Under the pieces are notes generated by a model. That model did not search any database and had not been told where the DNA came from. It saw only the letters and a program-made list of their open reading frames with translations. The translations under genes were made by a program, and so were the position numbers. DNA of 64,000 nt, from contig NZ_JACJVI010000002.1 in NCBI RefSeq assembly GCF_014237835.1, forward strand, positions 248,001-312,000. Reading direction: 5' to 3'. Below are positions 26,181 to 33,641 of the stretch, in pieces. The stretch comes from Rhizobium sp. AQ_MP. GTDB taxonomy: Bacteria > Pseudomonadota > Alphaproteobacteria > Rhizobiales > Rhizobiaceae. Numbering within the stretch: the stretch's first letter is position 1; the number at the start of each line of letters is the position of its first letter.

Positions 26181-27254
26181 CTACCCAAACAACCGCTCAT
26201 CCCGCGCCACAAAAAACGCCTCCACACTCTCCGGCGCCACATCCTCCAGCGTCGCAGGCGACCATTTCGGGTTCCTGTCCTTGTCGATGATCGCAGCACG
26301 TATGCCCTCGTAGAAATCGGGGACCTTCACCACCTGCAGGGTGCCGGCGAATTCGCGTTCGAGGCAGGTTTCGAGGTCATTCGAGCGGCGGGCCTCGCGC
26401 AGCATCCTCAGTGTCACCTTCAGGCTGGTCGGCGATTTCGCGCTGAGGGCGGTGAGCGTTCTGGCGGCGAGGTCGCCCTGTTCTTTTTCGAGGGCGGCTA
26501 TGATCTCCTCCACCGTGTCGAAGGCGAAGCAGCGGTCGATCATGGCGCGGCCTTCGGAAAAAATGCCGGTCGGGCCGTCCACCGTATAGTCGCGGATGAT
26601 CGAGGCCATGGTTGACCCGAGAGCGGGTGCGGGCAGGGCGGCGATCCGCTCCAGGAGTTCGGCCACCCGTTCCTGCGGGACATACCAGTCGGCAAAGCCT
26701 GCGGTGATGGCATCCGCGCCGTTCACCGCTTCGCCTGATAGCCCCATCCAGGTGCCGAGTTCGCCGGGTGCGCGGGAGAGAAGCCAGGTGGCGCCGATAT
26801 CGGGGAAGAAGCCGATGCCGGTTTCGGGCATGGCGAGTTTTGTCGTCTCGGTGACGATGCGGTGGCTGCCATGGCTGGACACGCCAACACCGCCGCCCAT
26901 GGTGATGCCGTCCATCACGACGACATAGGGCTTCTTGAAACGGGCGATGCGGGCGTTCAGGCGGTATTCGGCCTTGAGGAATTCGGAGGCCTTGCCGTCG
27001 CCGGCCTTGCCGCTTTCATAGAACATCCTGATGTCGCCGCCGGCGCAAAGCCCGCGTTCGCCCTCGCCGGTGACGAGAACGGCGGCCACATCAGGGGCGG
27101 CCTCGAAGGCATCGAGCGCCTTGCCGAAATCCAGGATCATGGCGTGGCTGAGGCTATTCAGGACACGTGGCCGGTTCAGGGCGATCAGCCCGAGCGCGCC
27201 CTTTTTCGCCGTCAGGATTTCCTCGCCCTGATAGTCCGCCTCCAGATACCGCAT
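26181..27254 (-). CDS. 3-hydroxyisobutyryl-CoA hydrolase (enoyl-CoA hydratase superfamily)
   Basis: 357 residues, longer than typical crotonases (about 260) and matching HIBYL-CoA hydrolases. The oxyanion-hole region GGDIRMFYE, MDGITMGGGVGVSSHGSHR and the MPETGIGFFPDIGATWLLSR segment are characteristic. The family cleaves 3-hydroxyisobutyryl-CoA in valine breakdown, whose end products feed propionyl-CoA. This fits the nearby propionate genes, although the retron island now lies between them. The gene ends 179 bases past the RT and converges with it. Confidence 0.87.
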   Translation of the reverse strand: MRYLEADYQGEEILTAKKGALGLIALNRPRVLNSLSHAMILDFGKALDAFEAAPDVAAVLVTGEGERGLCAGGDIRMFYESGKAGDGKASEFLKAEYRLNARIARFKKPYVVVMDGITMGGGVGVSSHGSHRIVTETTKLAMPETGIGFFPDIGATWLLSRAPGELGTWMGLSGEAVNGADAITAGFADWYVPQERVAELLERIAALPAPALGSTMASIIRDYTVDGPTGIFSEGRAMIDRCFAFDTVEEIIAALEKEQGDLAARTLTALSAKSPTSLKVTLRMLREARRSNDLETCLEREFAGTLQVVKVPDFYEGIRAAIIDKDRNPKWSPATLEDVAPESVEAFFVARDERLFG

Positions 27255-27328
27255 GCCGTCCTCCCTGTGTCTTTTGAGAGAGTTAGATATGCGTCGCGGG
27301 GAAAGGGCAAGGGGTGGGGTGGTGCATA

Positions 27329-27496
27329 GGGATACCCCCCTCTGTCACTGCGTGACATCTCCCCCACAAGGGGGGAGAGCGGAGCGCCGCGTCTGCCGAT
27401 CCCTTCGCGGCGCCTACGGAATGTGAGCGGGCCGGCGGTTCAGCCAGTCTCCCCCCGTGTGGGGGAGATGCCCGGCAGGGCAGAGGGGGGTATCCC
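27329..27496. repeat. RIME-like palindromic repeat, copy 2
   Basis: GGGATACCCCCCTCTG (27329-27344) and CAGAGGGGGGTATCCC (27481-27496) are a perfect 16-bp inverted pair. Inner hairpins GTCACtgcGTGAC and CTCCCCC/GGGGGGAG are visible. It lies between the starts/ends of two minus-strand genes and probably adds mRNA processing or termination signals rather than coding capacity. Confidence 0.85.
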
Positions 27497-27527
27497 CACA
27501 TTACAGCCTTGACCTGCCTGAGCAGGA

Positions 27528-28484
27528 TCAGCCGACGAGATTGCGCGGGGTCCCCGCCAAAAACAGCTCGATATTCTCGATCAGCTGGTCGGCCAGCGCC
27601 TGGATTGCCTCGCGGCTGGCCCAGGCGACATGCGGGGTGAGGATGACGTTTTCGCGTGATGCGATCCGCATCATCGGGCTGTCTGCTGCGGGCGGTTCAC
27701 CATCGGTGACGTCGAAGCCGGCGCCGGAGATCTGGCCGGCATCGAGCGCCTTTTCCAGCGCCAGTTCATCGACGAGGCCGCCGCGGCCGGTGTTGATCAG
27801 CAGCGGGCGGCGTTCCATCAGCGCGAATTCGCGCGCACCAATCACGCCGCGCGTTTCCGGTGTCAGCGGGCAGTGCAGGGTGATGACGTCAGAGCGCTTC
27901 AGGACCTCGTCGAAAGCCGTCTGGCCGGGTTTCAGCTCGGTTGCGCCGCGACGACCGGCGGCGAGCACCGTCATGCCGAAGGCCTCGGCGATCTTGCCCA
28001 CCGACTGGCCGAGCGTGCCATGGCCGATGATCCCCAGCGTCGAGCCGCCGAGATCGGCAATGGGGTAATCGAAATAGCAGAATTGCGCTGCCTGCTGCCA
28101 GCGACCCTCGATGGCCGACTGGCGATAGGGCAGGATGGAGCGGCGCAGCGCCAGCATCAGCGCGAAGGTGTGTTCGGGCACCGTGTGCTTGGCGTAGTTC
28201 CGGATATTGCAGACGGCGATCCCGCGCGCTCTGGCCTCCACGAGATCGACAATGTCGGTGCCGGTGGCGGAGACGGCGATCAGCTTGAGCTTCGCGGCGC
28301 CGGCGAGTGCCTCGGCGCGGACGGGAGCCTTGTTGGTGATCACGACATCGGCGTCGCGGATGCGCTCCGCCACTTCCTGAGGGGCGGTGCGGGCATGGAC
28401 CACCATTTCATGCGGCACGGAGGGCGCTCGGACCACGGTTTCCGGCGACAGCGTGTCGCGGTCGAGAAAGACGATGCGGATCAT
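27528..28484 (-). CDS. D-2-hydroxyacid dehydrogenase (glycerate/hydroxypyruvate type)
   Basis: 318 residues. The NAD-binding motif LGIIGHGTLGQSV (GxGxxG), catalytic Arg in SATGTDIVD...-NTGRGGLVDE, and Glu and His in the C-terminal half (FDVTDGEPP, ILTPHVAWAS) give the HprA/SerA-like family. It reduces hydroxypyruvate or glyoxylate-like acids. It is the last gene of a run with GST, Rieske and acylphosphatase-like genes, so it may process the product of that pathway. GGGAGG precedes the ATG. Confidence 0.88.
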   Translation of the reverse strand: MIRIVFLDRDTLSPETVVRAPSVPHEMVVHARTAPQEVAERIRDADVVITNKAPVRAEALAGAAKLKLIAVSATGTDIVDLVEARARGIAVCNIRNYAKHTVPEHTFALMLALRRSILPYRQSAIEGRWQQAAQFCYFDYPIADLGGSTLGIIGHGTLGQSVGKIAEAFGMTVLAAGRRGATELKPGQTAFDEVLKRSDVITLHCPLTPETRGVIGAREFALMERRPLLINTGRGGLVDELALEKALDAGQISGAGFDVTDGEPPAADSPMMRIASRENVILTPHVAWASREAIQALADQLIENIELFLAGTPRNLVG

Positions 28485-28543
28485 GGCGGACCTCCCTGCG
28501 TTGCCATCGACCTAGCCGAGGGGCTTTGGGCCAGCAAGGCGGG

Positions 28544-29173
28544 TCAGTGATAATCCGGTACGCCGGGCATGGTGATGAAGCCCGGAAGCGCCCGGAAACG
28601 GCGCAGCCACCGGCGAAGGGCCGGGTATTCGTCATGGTCGATGCCGCAGTCACGCGAAAGCGCAAAGCTCGGCAGGAGGGCCAGATCGGCCAGCGTCGGG
28701 GTGTTGCCGACGAACCAGTCCAAGCCTTCGATCTGCCGCAGCGTCATGTGGTCGTTCATGATGCGGAAGGCTTTGCGGGCGGCCTTGAGATCCGCCTCGC
28801 TGGCGCCCTCGGAGGTGAAAAGAGCCGCCTCGCGGGCGTCGACGGCGGGCTTCAACTCGCGGCCGGAGAAGCCCAGCCATTGCTGGACGCGTCCGAAGTC
28901 TGCGGCATCGGCCGGCAGCCAGGGACTGTCAGGCGCATGGGCGCGGACGAGATAAGCGAGGATGGCAGCAGTGCCGAAGAGCCTGACGTCGCCGTCTTCA
29001 AGGATCGGCAGCGTGCCGGTCGGATTGAGCGCCAGCATATGCGGCTTTTCCTGCTCGCGGCCCGGTGCCTTGTCGATGGCAACCGTCTCGAAGGAGAGGC
29101 CGAGCATGGAGAGGAGAAGACGAACGCGAAAACCGTTTTCGTCGAGATGGTAGTCGTAAAGCCTGATCATCAC
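28544..29173 (-). CDS. glutathione S-transferase family protein
   Basis: 209 residues. The thioredoxin-like N-domain has RLYDYHLDENGFRVRLLLSMLG and the cis-Pro region NPTGTLPILEDGDVRLFGTAAILAYL, which binds glutathione; the C-terminal half is alpha-helical (WFVGNTPTLADLALLPSFALS). The start overlaps the Rieske gene stop by 4 bases, showing coupling. Candidate role: glutathione-dependent ring opening, isomerisation or detoxification of the oxygenase product. The substrate is unknown. Confidence 0.88.
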   Translation of the reverse strand: MMIRLYDYHLDENGFRVRLLLSMLGLSFETVAIDKAPGREQEKPHMLALNPTGTLPILEDGDVRLFGTAAILAYLVRAHAPDSPWLPADAADFGRVQQWLGFSGRELKPAVDAREAALFTSEGASEADLKAARKAFRIMNDHMTLRQIEGLDWFVGNTPTLADLALLPSFALSRDCGIDHDEYPALRRWLRRFRALPGFITMPGVPDYH

Positions 29174-29841
29174 GCGGCCTCCAACGAACGGGCTTCGAGG
29201 CGGTTGCGCAGGTCCGTGGCCCAGAGGATCAGGTCGAGGCGGGTGGCTGCGGAGGTGTTTCCGGTCACCGTGATGTGCAAGGCCGTGCGTGCAACGTCGC
29301 GGGGTTGGGCCGCTATCAGGGCGGTCACGTCGCTACCTTGGAAGGTGACCAAGCCAGTGCCACTCTCGACCGGACGATACCCCTCGGGTGGCGCTGCCGT
29401 CACCGCCAGCAGGGCCGCGTTCGTCGATAGGTCGACGAAGAGGCTGCGAACTGGTTCAGCCGTCTCGGGAAGCGTCGAGAGGTCCGTCGCATCTGCCCCT
29501 TCCTGTGCCATCCAGACGATGCCGGCGCGTTCTGTTGCGGCAAAGGTCGGGACCTTGATGGTCTGGGGCACGTCGAGATCGGGATGGGCCGGAATGTAGC
29601 GACATTGCCCGCCCGTATCGTAGCGCCAGCCGTGATAAAGGCAGGCGATGTGGTCGCCGCGCACGAAACCGAAGCTCATGCGCATGCCGCGATGCGGGCA
29701 GCGGTCCTCCCAGACATGGATTTCGCCCTTGTCGTCACGCCAGACGACGCGCTCCTCGCCATGGACGAGCGTTCCGGCGGAGGTGCCGGCTTCGATATCG
29801 GCTGAAAGGGCAACGGGGATCCAGGGAGAGGCTGATGTCAT
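29170..29841 (-). CDS. stand-alone Rieske [2Fe-2S] protein
   Basis: 223 residues. N-terminal Rieske domain with cluster ligands Cys48, His50 (CPHRGMRMSFG), Cys67 and His70 (CLYHGWRYD), as in ring-hydroxylating oxygenase alpha subunits. Residues about 125-223 contain no catalytic iron site and no NxxDxxHxxxxH motif, and are not recognised. In the usual enzymes the Rieske and catalytic domains share one chain; here the catalytic part is a divergent gene (30236-31093). It overlaps the upstream and downstream genes by 4 bases each, so it is tightly coupled in an operon. Confidence 0.85.
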   Translation of the reverse strand: MTSASPWIPVALSADIEAGTSAGTLVHGEERVVWRDDKGEIHVWEDRCPHRGMRMSFGFVRGDHIACLYHGWRYDTGGQCRYIPAHPDLDVPQTIKVPTFAATERAGIVWMAQEGADATDLSTLPETAEPVRSLFVDLSTNAALLAVTAAPPEGYRPVESGTGLVTFQGSDVTALIAAQPRDVARTALHITVTGNTSAATRLDLILWATDLRNRLEARSLEAA

Positions 29842-30119
29842 GATGCGGCCTTTGCGGGCAGGGCTTCGTCGGTTTGAAATCTCGTCACGTTGAGCACGAT
29901 GCTGTCATAGGGGCCGAGGCTGACCGCCATTTCGAAGGCATCGATCAGCGCTCCCGGTCCAGACAGCGTCAGGCGACATCGGTCGCTGTCACAGGAGGCA
30001 ATGTTCAGGCCGAGTGACAGGCGGGCTGCGCGATGCTCGGCAAACGCAATGAAGCCCTGCGGCTCCAGCCTTCCGGAAAAGGTGAAGTCGACGGTCATCT
30101 GGTCGGCCTTTGCCGTCAT
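29838..30119 (-). CDS. small acylphosphatase-like fold protein lacking the catalytic Arg
   Basis: 93 residues from ATG 30119; a TTG nine codons upstream is an alternative. GFIAFAEHRAARLSLGLNIASC, then LSGPGALIDAFEMAVSLGPYDSIVLNVTRF, follows the order of acylphosphatase (helix 1, G.V.N, GP...F...L..GP). The VxFR loop Arg of true acylphosphatases is replaced by Ala, so catalysis is unlikely and the call is fold-level only. It overlaps the Rieske gene by 4 bases and heads the operon. It may be an accessory subunit of the split oxygenase; this is inference. Confidence 0.5.
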   Translation of the reverse strand: MTAKADQMTVDFTFSGRLEPQGFIAFAEHRAARLSLGLNIASCDSDRCRLTLSGPGALIDAFEMAVSLGPYDSIVLNVTRFQTDEALPAKAAS

Positions 30120-30235
30120 CGGATGGGGATCAGTGTTGCCTTGCAATTGTGCGCGCTCTAATTTTTGGGCAATCTAGCGGCGGGCGTGATCGGGTTTCAA
30201 GCGGTTTCTCCCATGCTCCAGAGGAAAGACAGACT

Positions 30236-31093
30236 ATGCAGAACGGTATCGACAAGGCGTCGCTTGATCAGTGGTATGTACTCGATGCCGAGGCGGTGAT
30301 TCCCGTCGGCCGATCGCAGAACCGCTTGCTCGGGACGGATCTCACCGTCATCAAGCAGGCGGATGGGGCGATCGAGGTCTTTGCCGAGGGGCGGGCAAAG
30401 CCGCTGCCGCTGCGCCATCGCTTCGGCTTTCTCTGGGCGACGCTGGGAGAGCCCCAGCGCGAGATTTTTCCGCTGCCGGAGGCTGACGAGCCTGACCGGC
30501 GCTACGTGCCCTGTGGTGTCGTGACCGTGAAGGCTTCCGGCCTTCGCATCGTCGAGAATTTTCTCGACATGGCGCATTTTCCCTTTGTGCATACGGATGT
30601 TTTAGGCGCGGAACCGCATACTGAGGTGCAGAGCTACGATGTCGAGATCAGGCGCGAGGAAGACGAGGTCTGGGCGACCAACTGCACCTTCTTCCAGCCG
30701 CAGGCGGCTCTGTCGGCGCAGGACGGGATCACCACGCAATACATGTACCGGGTGATGACGCCCTTCACGACGATCCTCTACAAGACCTGCCCGAATGCCA
30801 CCAATCGCTGGGATGTCATCGGCCTCTTCGTCCAGCCGCTCGATCCCGGCCGCTGCCGGGCGCATCCGATCATGTATCTGATCGACGATGTCTCGACGAC
30901 GACGGAGCTCATCCATTTCCAGCAGATGATCTTCCTGCAGGACAGGATCATCCTCGAAAACCAGCGGCCGGTGCTCTTGCCGCTCGAGCCGCGCAAGGAA
31001 ATCCCGACCCGCGCGGATGCCTCGTCGATCGCCTACCGCCGCTGGCTTAAGGAGAAGGGCGTGACCTACGGGGCGACGACGGTCGCCGCCTGA
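30236..31093 (+). CDS. ring-hydroxylating oxygenase catalytic subunit without a Rieske cluster
   Basis: 285 residues from ATG 30236, with AGGAAAG upstream. Residues 11-51 (DQWYVLDAEAVIP, then LLGTDLTVIKQADGAIEVFAE) align with the edges of a Rieske domain, but the Cys-x-His and Cys-x2-His cluster loops are missing. The chain jumps to GFLWATLGEP, the segment that normally follows the cluster. The mononuclear iron site is intact: Asn108, Asp111, His114 and His119, plus a later Asp236 in FLQDRIILENQRP. It is divergent from the operon holding the separate Rieske protein, its likely electron donor. Substrate unknown. Confidence 0.8.
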   Translation: MQNGIDKASLDQWYVLDAEAVIPVGRSQNRLLGTDLTVIKQADGAIEVFAEGRAKPLPLRHRFGFLWATLGEPQREIFPLPEADEPDRRYVPCGVVTVKASGLRIVENFLDMAHFPFVHTDVLGAEPHTEVQSYDVEIRREEDEVWATNCTFFQPQAALSAQDGITTQYMYRVMTPFTTILYKTCPNATNRWDVIGLFVQPLDPGRCRAHPIMYLIDDVSTTTELIHFQQMIFLQDRIILENQRPVLLPLEPRKEIPTRADASSIAYRRWLKEKGVTYGATTVAA

Positions 31094-31107
31094 TGTCCGG
31101 CAACAAA

Positions 31108-31135
31108 AAACCCGGAGCCGTGAGGGTCCGGGTTT
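31108..31135. terminator. bidirectional terminator between oxygenase and csbD
   Basis: AAACCCGGA (31108-31116) and TCCGGGTTT (31127-31135) pair perfectly. On the minus strand a T-rich run follows, making it a good Rho-independent end for csbD; on the plus strand the T run is only three bases. A second stem CTAAGACC/GGTCTTAG (31144-31163) covers the csbD stop codon. Confidence 0.75.
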
Positions 31136-31159
31136 CGTGCGTCCTAAGACCGTCAGGTC

Positions 31160-31357
31160 TTAGTTGCGGCTCATCCAGTCGTCGATCTCGCGATCGGCCT
31201 CTTCCTGGGTGCGGCCATAGGCAGCCTGGATCTTGCCGGAGAGTTCCTTGCGCTTGCCGGCGATGACGTCGAGATCGTCACCGGTCAGCTTGCCCCACTG
31301 GGTCTGGGCCTTGCCCTTGAACTGCTCCCAATTGCCTTCGATCTGGTTCCAATTCAT
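31160..31357 (-). CDS. csbD: CsbD family stress protein
   Basis: 65 residues, start at 31357 with GGGAGAACA upstream. NWNQIEGNWEQFKGKAQTQWGKLTGDDLDVI is the CsbD domain; the family is small, hydrophilic and induced by general stress (sigma-B in Bacillus, EcfG in alphaproteobacteria). An exact EcfG-type promoter lies 55-79 bases upstream on the same strand. Function unknown. Confidence 0.93.
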   Translation of the reverse strand: MNWNQIEGNWEQFKGKAQTQWGKLTGDDLDVIAGKRKELSGKIQAAYGRTQEEADREIDDWMSRN

Positions 31358-31411
31358 CGGTGTTCTCCCGTGTCTGGTGTTGGTCGAGGCTCCGTGTCCT
31401 CGGGCCGGAAA

Positions 31412-31436
31412 ACGTGTCCCGACGGCGGAAGTTCCA
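31412..31436 (-). promoter_or_regulatory. EcfG-type promoter of csbD
   Basis: Read on the minus strand: GGAAC (31436-31432), 16-base spacer, CGTT (31415-31412). This is the exact consensus of the alphaproteobacterial general stress sigma factor, whose gene lies at 36967-37533. Confidence 0.85.
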
Positions 31437-31498
31437 TAGGCGGCGAGACCATAGTTGCGACGCCACGGGAGGGGTCGGCGCACAATCTGGGTTTTGAT

Positions 31499-31523
31499 GG
31501 AACACTCGCGGGGTCTCGGCGTT
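31499..31523 (+). promoter_or_regulatory. EcfG-type promoter of the DUF883 gene
   Basis: GGAAC (31499-31503), 16-base spacer, CGTT (31520-31523), ending 43 bases before the DUF883 start codon. It is paired back to back with the csbD promoter. Confidence 0.85.
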
Positions 31524-31566
31524 TTGCTTGCGAACTGCATTCACAGAACGAGCGAAGGAGAATTTC

Positions 31567-31920
31567 ATGGCCCAGGTACCGAGCGCCTCCAAGAGCAAGA
31601 TTGAGGACAAGGCGAACGACCTTGCGGACCGCATCGAAGACAAGGCGAATACGGCGGGTACCGCAACCAGCGGCGACGTCCAGGCGGACCTCGAGGCCCT
31701 TCGCCGCGATATCGCTGCTCTGACCCAGACCGTCGCCTCTTTCGGTAGCGGCAAGATCCGACAGGCGGGGGAAACCTCGCAGGAATACATCGACAGCGCG
31801 CGTGAGCGCTTCATGAATGCCGAAGAGGACCTGGAGGCCTATGTGCGCGCCAAGCCGCTGCAGTCGCTCGCCATGGCAGCCGGCGTCGGCTATGTGCTTG
31901 CGCTGCTCAGCCGGCGCTGA
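31567..31920 (+). CDS. DUF883 (ElaB/YqjD-like) membrane-anchored protein
   Basis: 117 residues, with GAAGGAG before ATG 31567. A long charged helix (residues 8-95, KSKIEDKANDLADRIEDK with coiled-coil character) ends in a glycine-rich membrane anchor (about 98-115, PLQSLAMAAGVGYVLALLS), the DUF883 layout. E. coli relatives ElaB/YqjD bind ribosomes and are inner-membrane anchored in stationary phase. The EcfG promoter upstream marks it as a stress gene. The holin-like gene follows after 2 bases. Confidence 0.85.
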   Translation: MAQVPSASKSKIEDKANDLADRIEDKANTAGTATSGDVQADLEALRRDIAALTQTVASFGSGKIRQAGETSQEYIDSARERFMNAEEDLEAYVRAKPLQSLAMAAGVGYVLALLSRR

Positions 31921-31922
31921 TC

Positions 31923-32372
31923 ATGTTTCCACTGTTCCGACAACTGGGCGTGGTCGCGTTTGGCAAGGTGCGGCCGACCGCCCGCCGTCTCGGGCGCTCC
32001 GTGCTCGCGGGTGCGGTGGCGGCCGTTCTGGGGCTCACTGCCTATGTCGCGCTGCTTTTCGCGCTCGGCATTTATCTGACCGGCATCATGGGCCCCGTCC
32101 TCGCTGCGCTCGTGATTGCGATCGGAACCGCTATCCTTGCGGTGATCGTGATCGCGGTGGTTCAATTCATGAACCGGCGCACCGAACTACGGATGAAAGC
32201 CCGACAAAGGGCCGCGAGAGCCCGGCTACCTGACCCCATGACCCTGCAGCTTCTCGCCGGCGTTCCCGCTTTGATGAAGGGACGCTCTCTGCTGACTGCG
32301 GCTGTCATTGCTGCCGTCGTCTACGGTGTGGCTAAATCGCAAGGGGTCGGCAGCGATCACGACGATGCGTGA
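31923..32372 (+). CDS. holin-like/YqjE-like small membrane protein
   Basis: 149 residues. Two adjacent hydrophobic helices (about 24-52 and 56-82) are followed by a basic segment (RRTELRMKARQRAARARL) and a third hydrophobic stretch (about 118-135). This resembles YqjE/putative Actinobacterial holin-X proteins, which accompany DUF883 genes in many genomes. It begins 2 bases after the DUF883 stop, so it is cotranscribed under the same EcfG promoter. The holin name is by resemblance; no lytic genes are near. Confidence 0.65.
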   Translation: MFPLFRQLGVVAFGKVRPTARRLGRSVLAGAVAAVLGLTAYVALLFALGIYLTGIMGPVLAALVIAIGTAILAVIVIAVVQFMNRRTELRMKARQRAARARLPDPMTLQLLAGVPALMKGRSLLTAAVIAAVVYGVAKSQGVGSDHDDA

Positions 32373-32385
32373 CTGAGAAGAGCAT

Positions 32386-32406
32386 GGCCGGGTGCGCAGC
32401 CCGGCC
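32386..32406. terminator. convergent hairpin between the holin-like gene and nepR1
   Basis: GGCCGGG (32386-32392) pairs with CCCGGCC (32400-32406), in the 43-base gap between two converging genes. The T run is short, so termination efficiency is uncertain. Confidence 0.5.
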
Positions 32407-32415
32407 TTGTTGACC

Positions 32416-32610
32416 TTACTTCTTGGACTTGGCTTCAGTTTCGGCGTTATGGAGTTGTTCGAGAAGATCCAGCAGGTGCGGTGGAGTGCCTTCTTCGATG
32501 ATGCTATCGTAATAGCCACGCAGCTTTGTCGCGATCAGCGCGTTCACATTCTGCTTCTGTGCCCCCGAAAGCATTTTGGATTTCGTAGTTTTCGGAGGGC
32601 CTTCCGCCAT
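32416..32610 (-). CDS. nepR: NepR family anti-sigma factor, copy 1
   Basis: 64 residues from ATG 32610; a start nine codons upstream is possible. The NepR core is present: ATKLRGYYDSIIEEGTPPHLLDLLEQLHNAE, matching LRxxYxxxxxExxPxxxLxLLxxL. NepR binds EcfG and is displaced by phosphorylated PhyR. This copy faces phyR but has no ecfG next to it; a second nepR is operonic with ecfG at 36761. TPPHLL replaces the more usual IPERFL, so it may have different partner preference. Confidence 0.85.
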   Translation of the reverse strand: MAEGPPKTTKSKMLSGAQKQNVNALIATKLRGYYDSIIEEGTPPHLLDLLEQLHNAETEAKSKK

Positions 32611-32693
32611 GTGCGTCCAAATCCGTGTGTGTAGCAAGCGTTTTAACCATTATCCTGATAAGCGCTAAGACGCAAAAAAGTTCCAAACGCGGT

Positions 32694-32718
32694 GGAACAT
32701 TTTTTGTTGAGCCGCGTT
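32694..32718 (+). promoter_or_regulatory. EcfG-type promoter of phyR
   Basis: GGAAC (32694-32698), 16-base spacer, CGTT (32715-32718), ending 44 bases before the phyR ATG. It provides positive feedback on the anti-anti-sigma factor. On the opposite strand a GGAAC (32684-32680) faces nepR1 but its -10 element is poor. Confidence 0.85.
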
Positions 32719-32762
32719 TTCTGGCGAGTCCGCACCTTTATCCATATCGATTGGAGACCTGC

Positions 32763-33557
32763 ATGTCCCTTACTGCCCGCGTCGCTGTTCATCTTCCTTA
32801 CCTGCGGCGTTATGCACGCGCTGTCACCGGTTCGCAGACCTCCGGAGATGCCTATGTCGCAGCGGTCCTGGAAGCGTTGATCGCTGATATTTCGATCTTT
32901 CCGGACACCGGTGACGATCGCGTCGCGCTCTACAAGCTGTTCGTGACCATCTACGACTCGACCAAGGTCGAGCTTCCGCAGATTACATCGCCTTTTGCCT
33001 GGGAGAAGCGGGCCGCTGCCAATCTCGCCGCCGTTCCGACACGTGCTCGCCACGCCTTCCTGCTGATCACCGTCGAGGGCTTCACGACCGCCGAAGCAGC
33101 CAGCGTGCTCGGTGTCGGTGAGTCTGATTTCAACGCTCTCTTCAACGAGGCTTCCATGGAGATCTCTCGACAGGTGGCCACCGATATCATGATCATCGAG
33201 GACGAGCCGCTGATCGCGCTCGACATCGAGCAGATGGTCGAAGATCTTGGCCATCGCGTCACCGGCATTGCCCGTACCCATGCCGAGGCCGTCGATCTCT
33301 ACAAGCGCACCAATCCGAAGATGGTTCTTGCCGATATCCAGCTTGCCGATGGCAGCTCGGGGATCGACGCGGTCAACGATATCCTGAAAGTCGATACCAT
33401 CCCGGTCATCTTCATCACTGCCTTCCCGGAGCGTCTGCTGACCGGGGAACGCCCGGAGCCGGCCTTCCTGGTGACCAAGCCGTTCAACCCCGACATGGTC
33501 AAGGCCCTGATCAGTCAGGCGCTTTTCTTCAACGAGCGCGTGTCCGAGCAGGCTTGA
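32763..33557 (+). CDS. phyR: PhyR anti-anti-sigma response regulator
   Basis: 264 residues. The N-terminal sigma-like domain (about 1-135, with an ECF sigma-2/4 layout but no DNA-binding role) mimics EcfG. The C-terminal receiver has acidic pocket Glu146-Asp147-Glu148, phosphoryl-acceptor Asp191 (LADIQLADG) and Lys in LVTKPFNP. Phosphorylation exposes the sigma-like domain, which captures NepR and frees EcfG. The adjacent HWE kinase gene (33642) is the likely phosphodonor. An exact EcfG promoter precedes it. Confidence 0.95.
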   Translation: MSLTARVAVHLPYLRRYARAVTGSQTSGDAYVAAVLEALIADISIFPDTGDDRVALYKLFVTIYDSTKVELPQITSPFAWEKRAAANLAAVPTRARHAFLLITVEGFTTAEAASVLGVGESDFNALFNEASMEISRQVATDIMIIEDEPLIALDIEQMVEDLGHRVTGIARTHAEAVDLYKRTNPKMVLADIQLADGSSGIDAVNDILKVDTIPVIFITAFPERLLTGERPEPAFLVTKPFNPDMVKALISQALFFNERVSEQA

Positions 33558-33641
33558 TATGGCCCTTTGAGGGCATAGGTTTAAGCGAGGGGCGGACCGG
33601 ATGGAGCCGGTCCCATATGCCGAGAACGGCGGAGCAGCCAA

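Noticed and set aside
32640-32684. EcfG promoter for nepR1 on the minus strand
   Set aside because: GGAAC is present at 32684-32680 but the expected CGTT is replaced by GCTT; too weak to list as a promoter.
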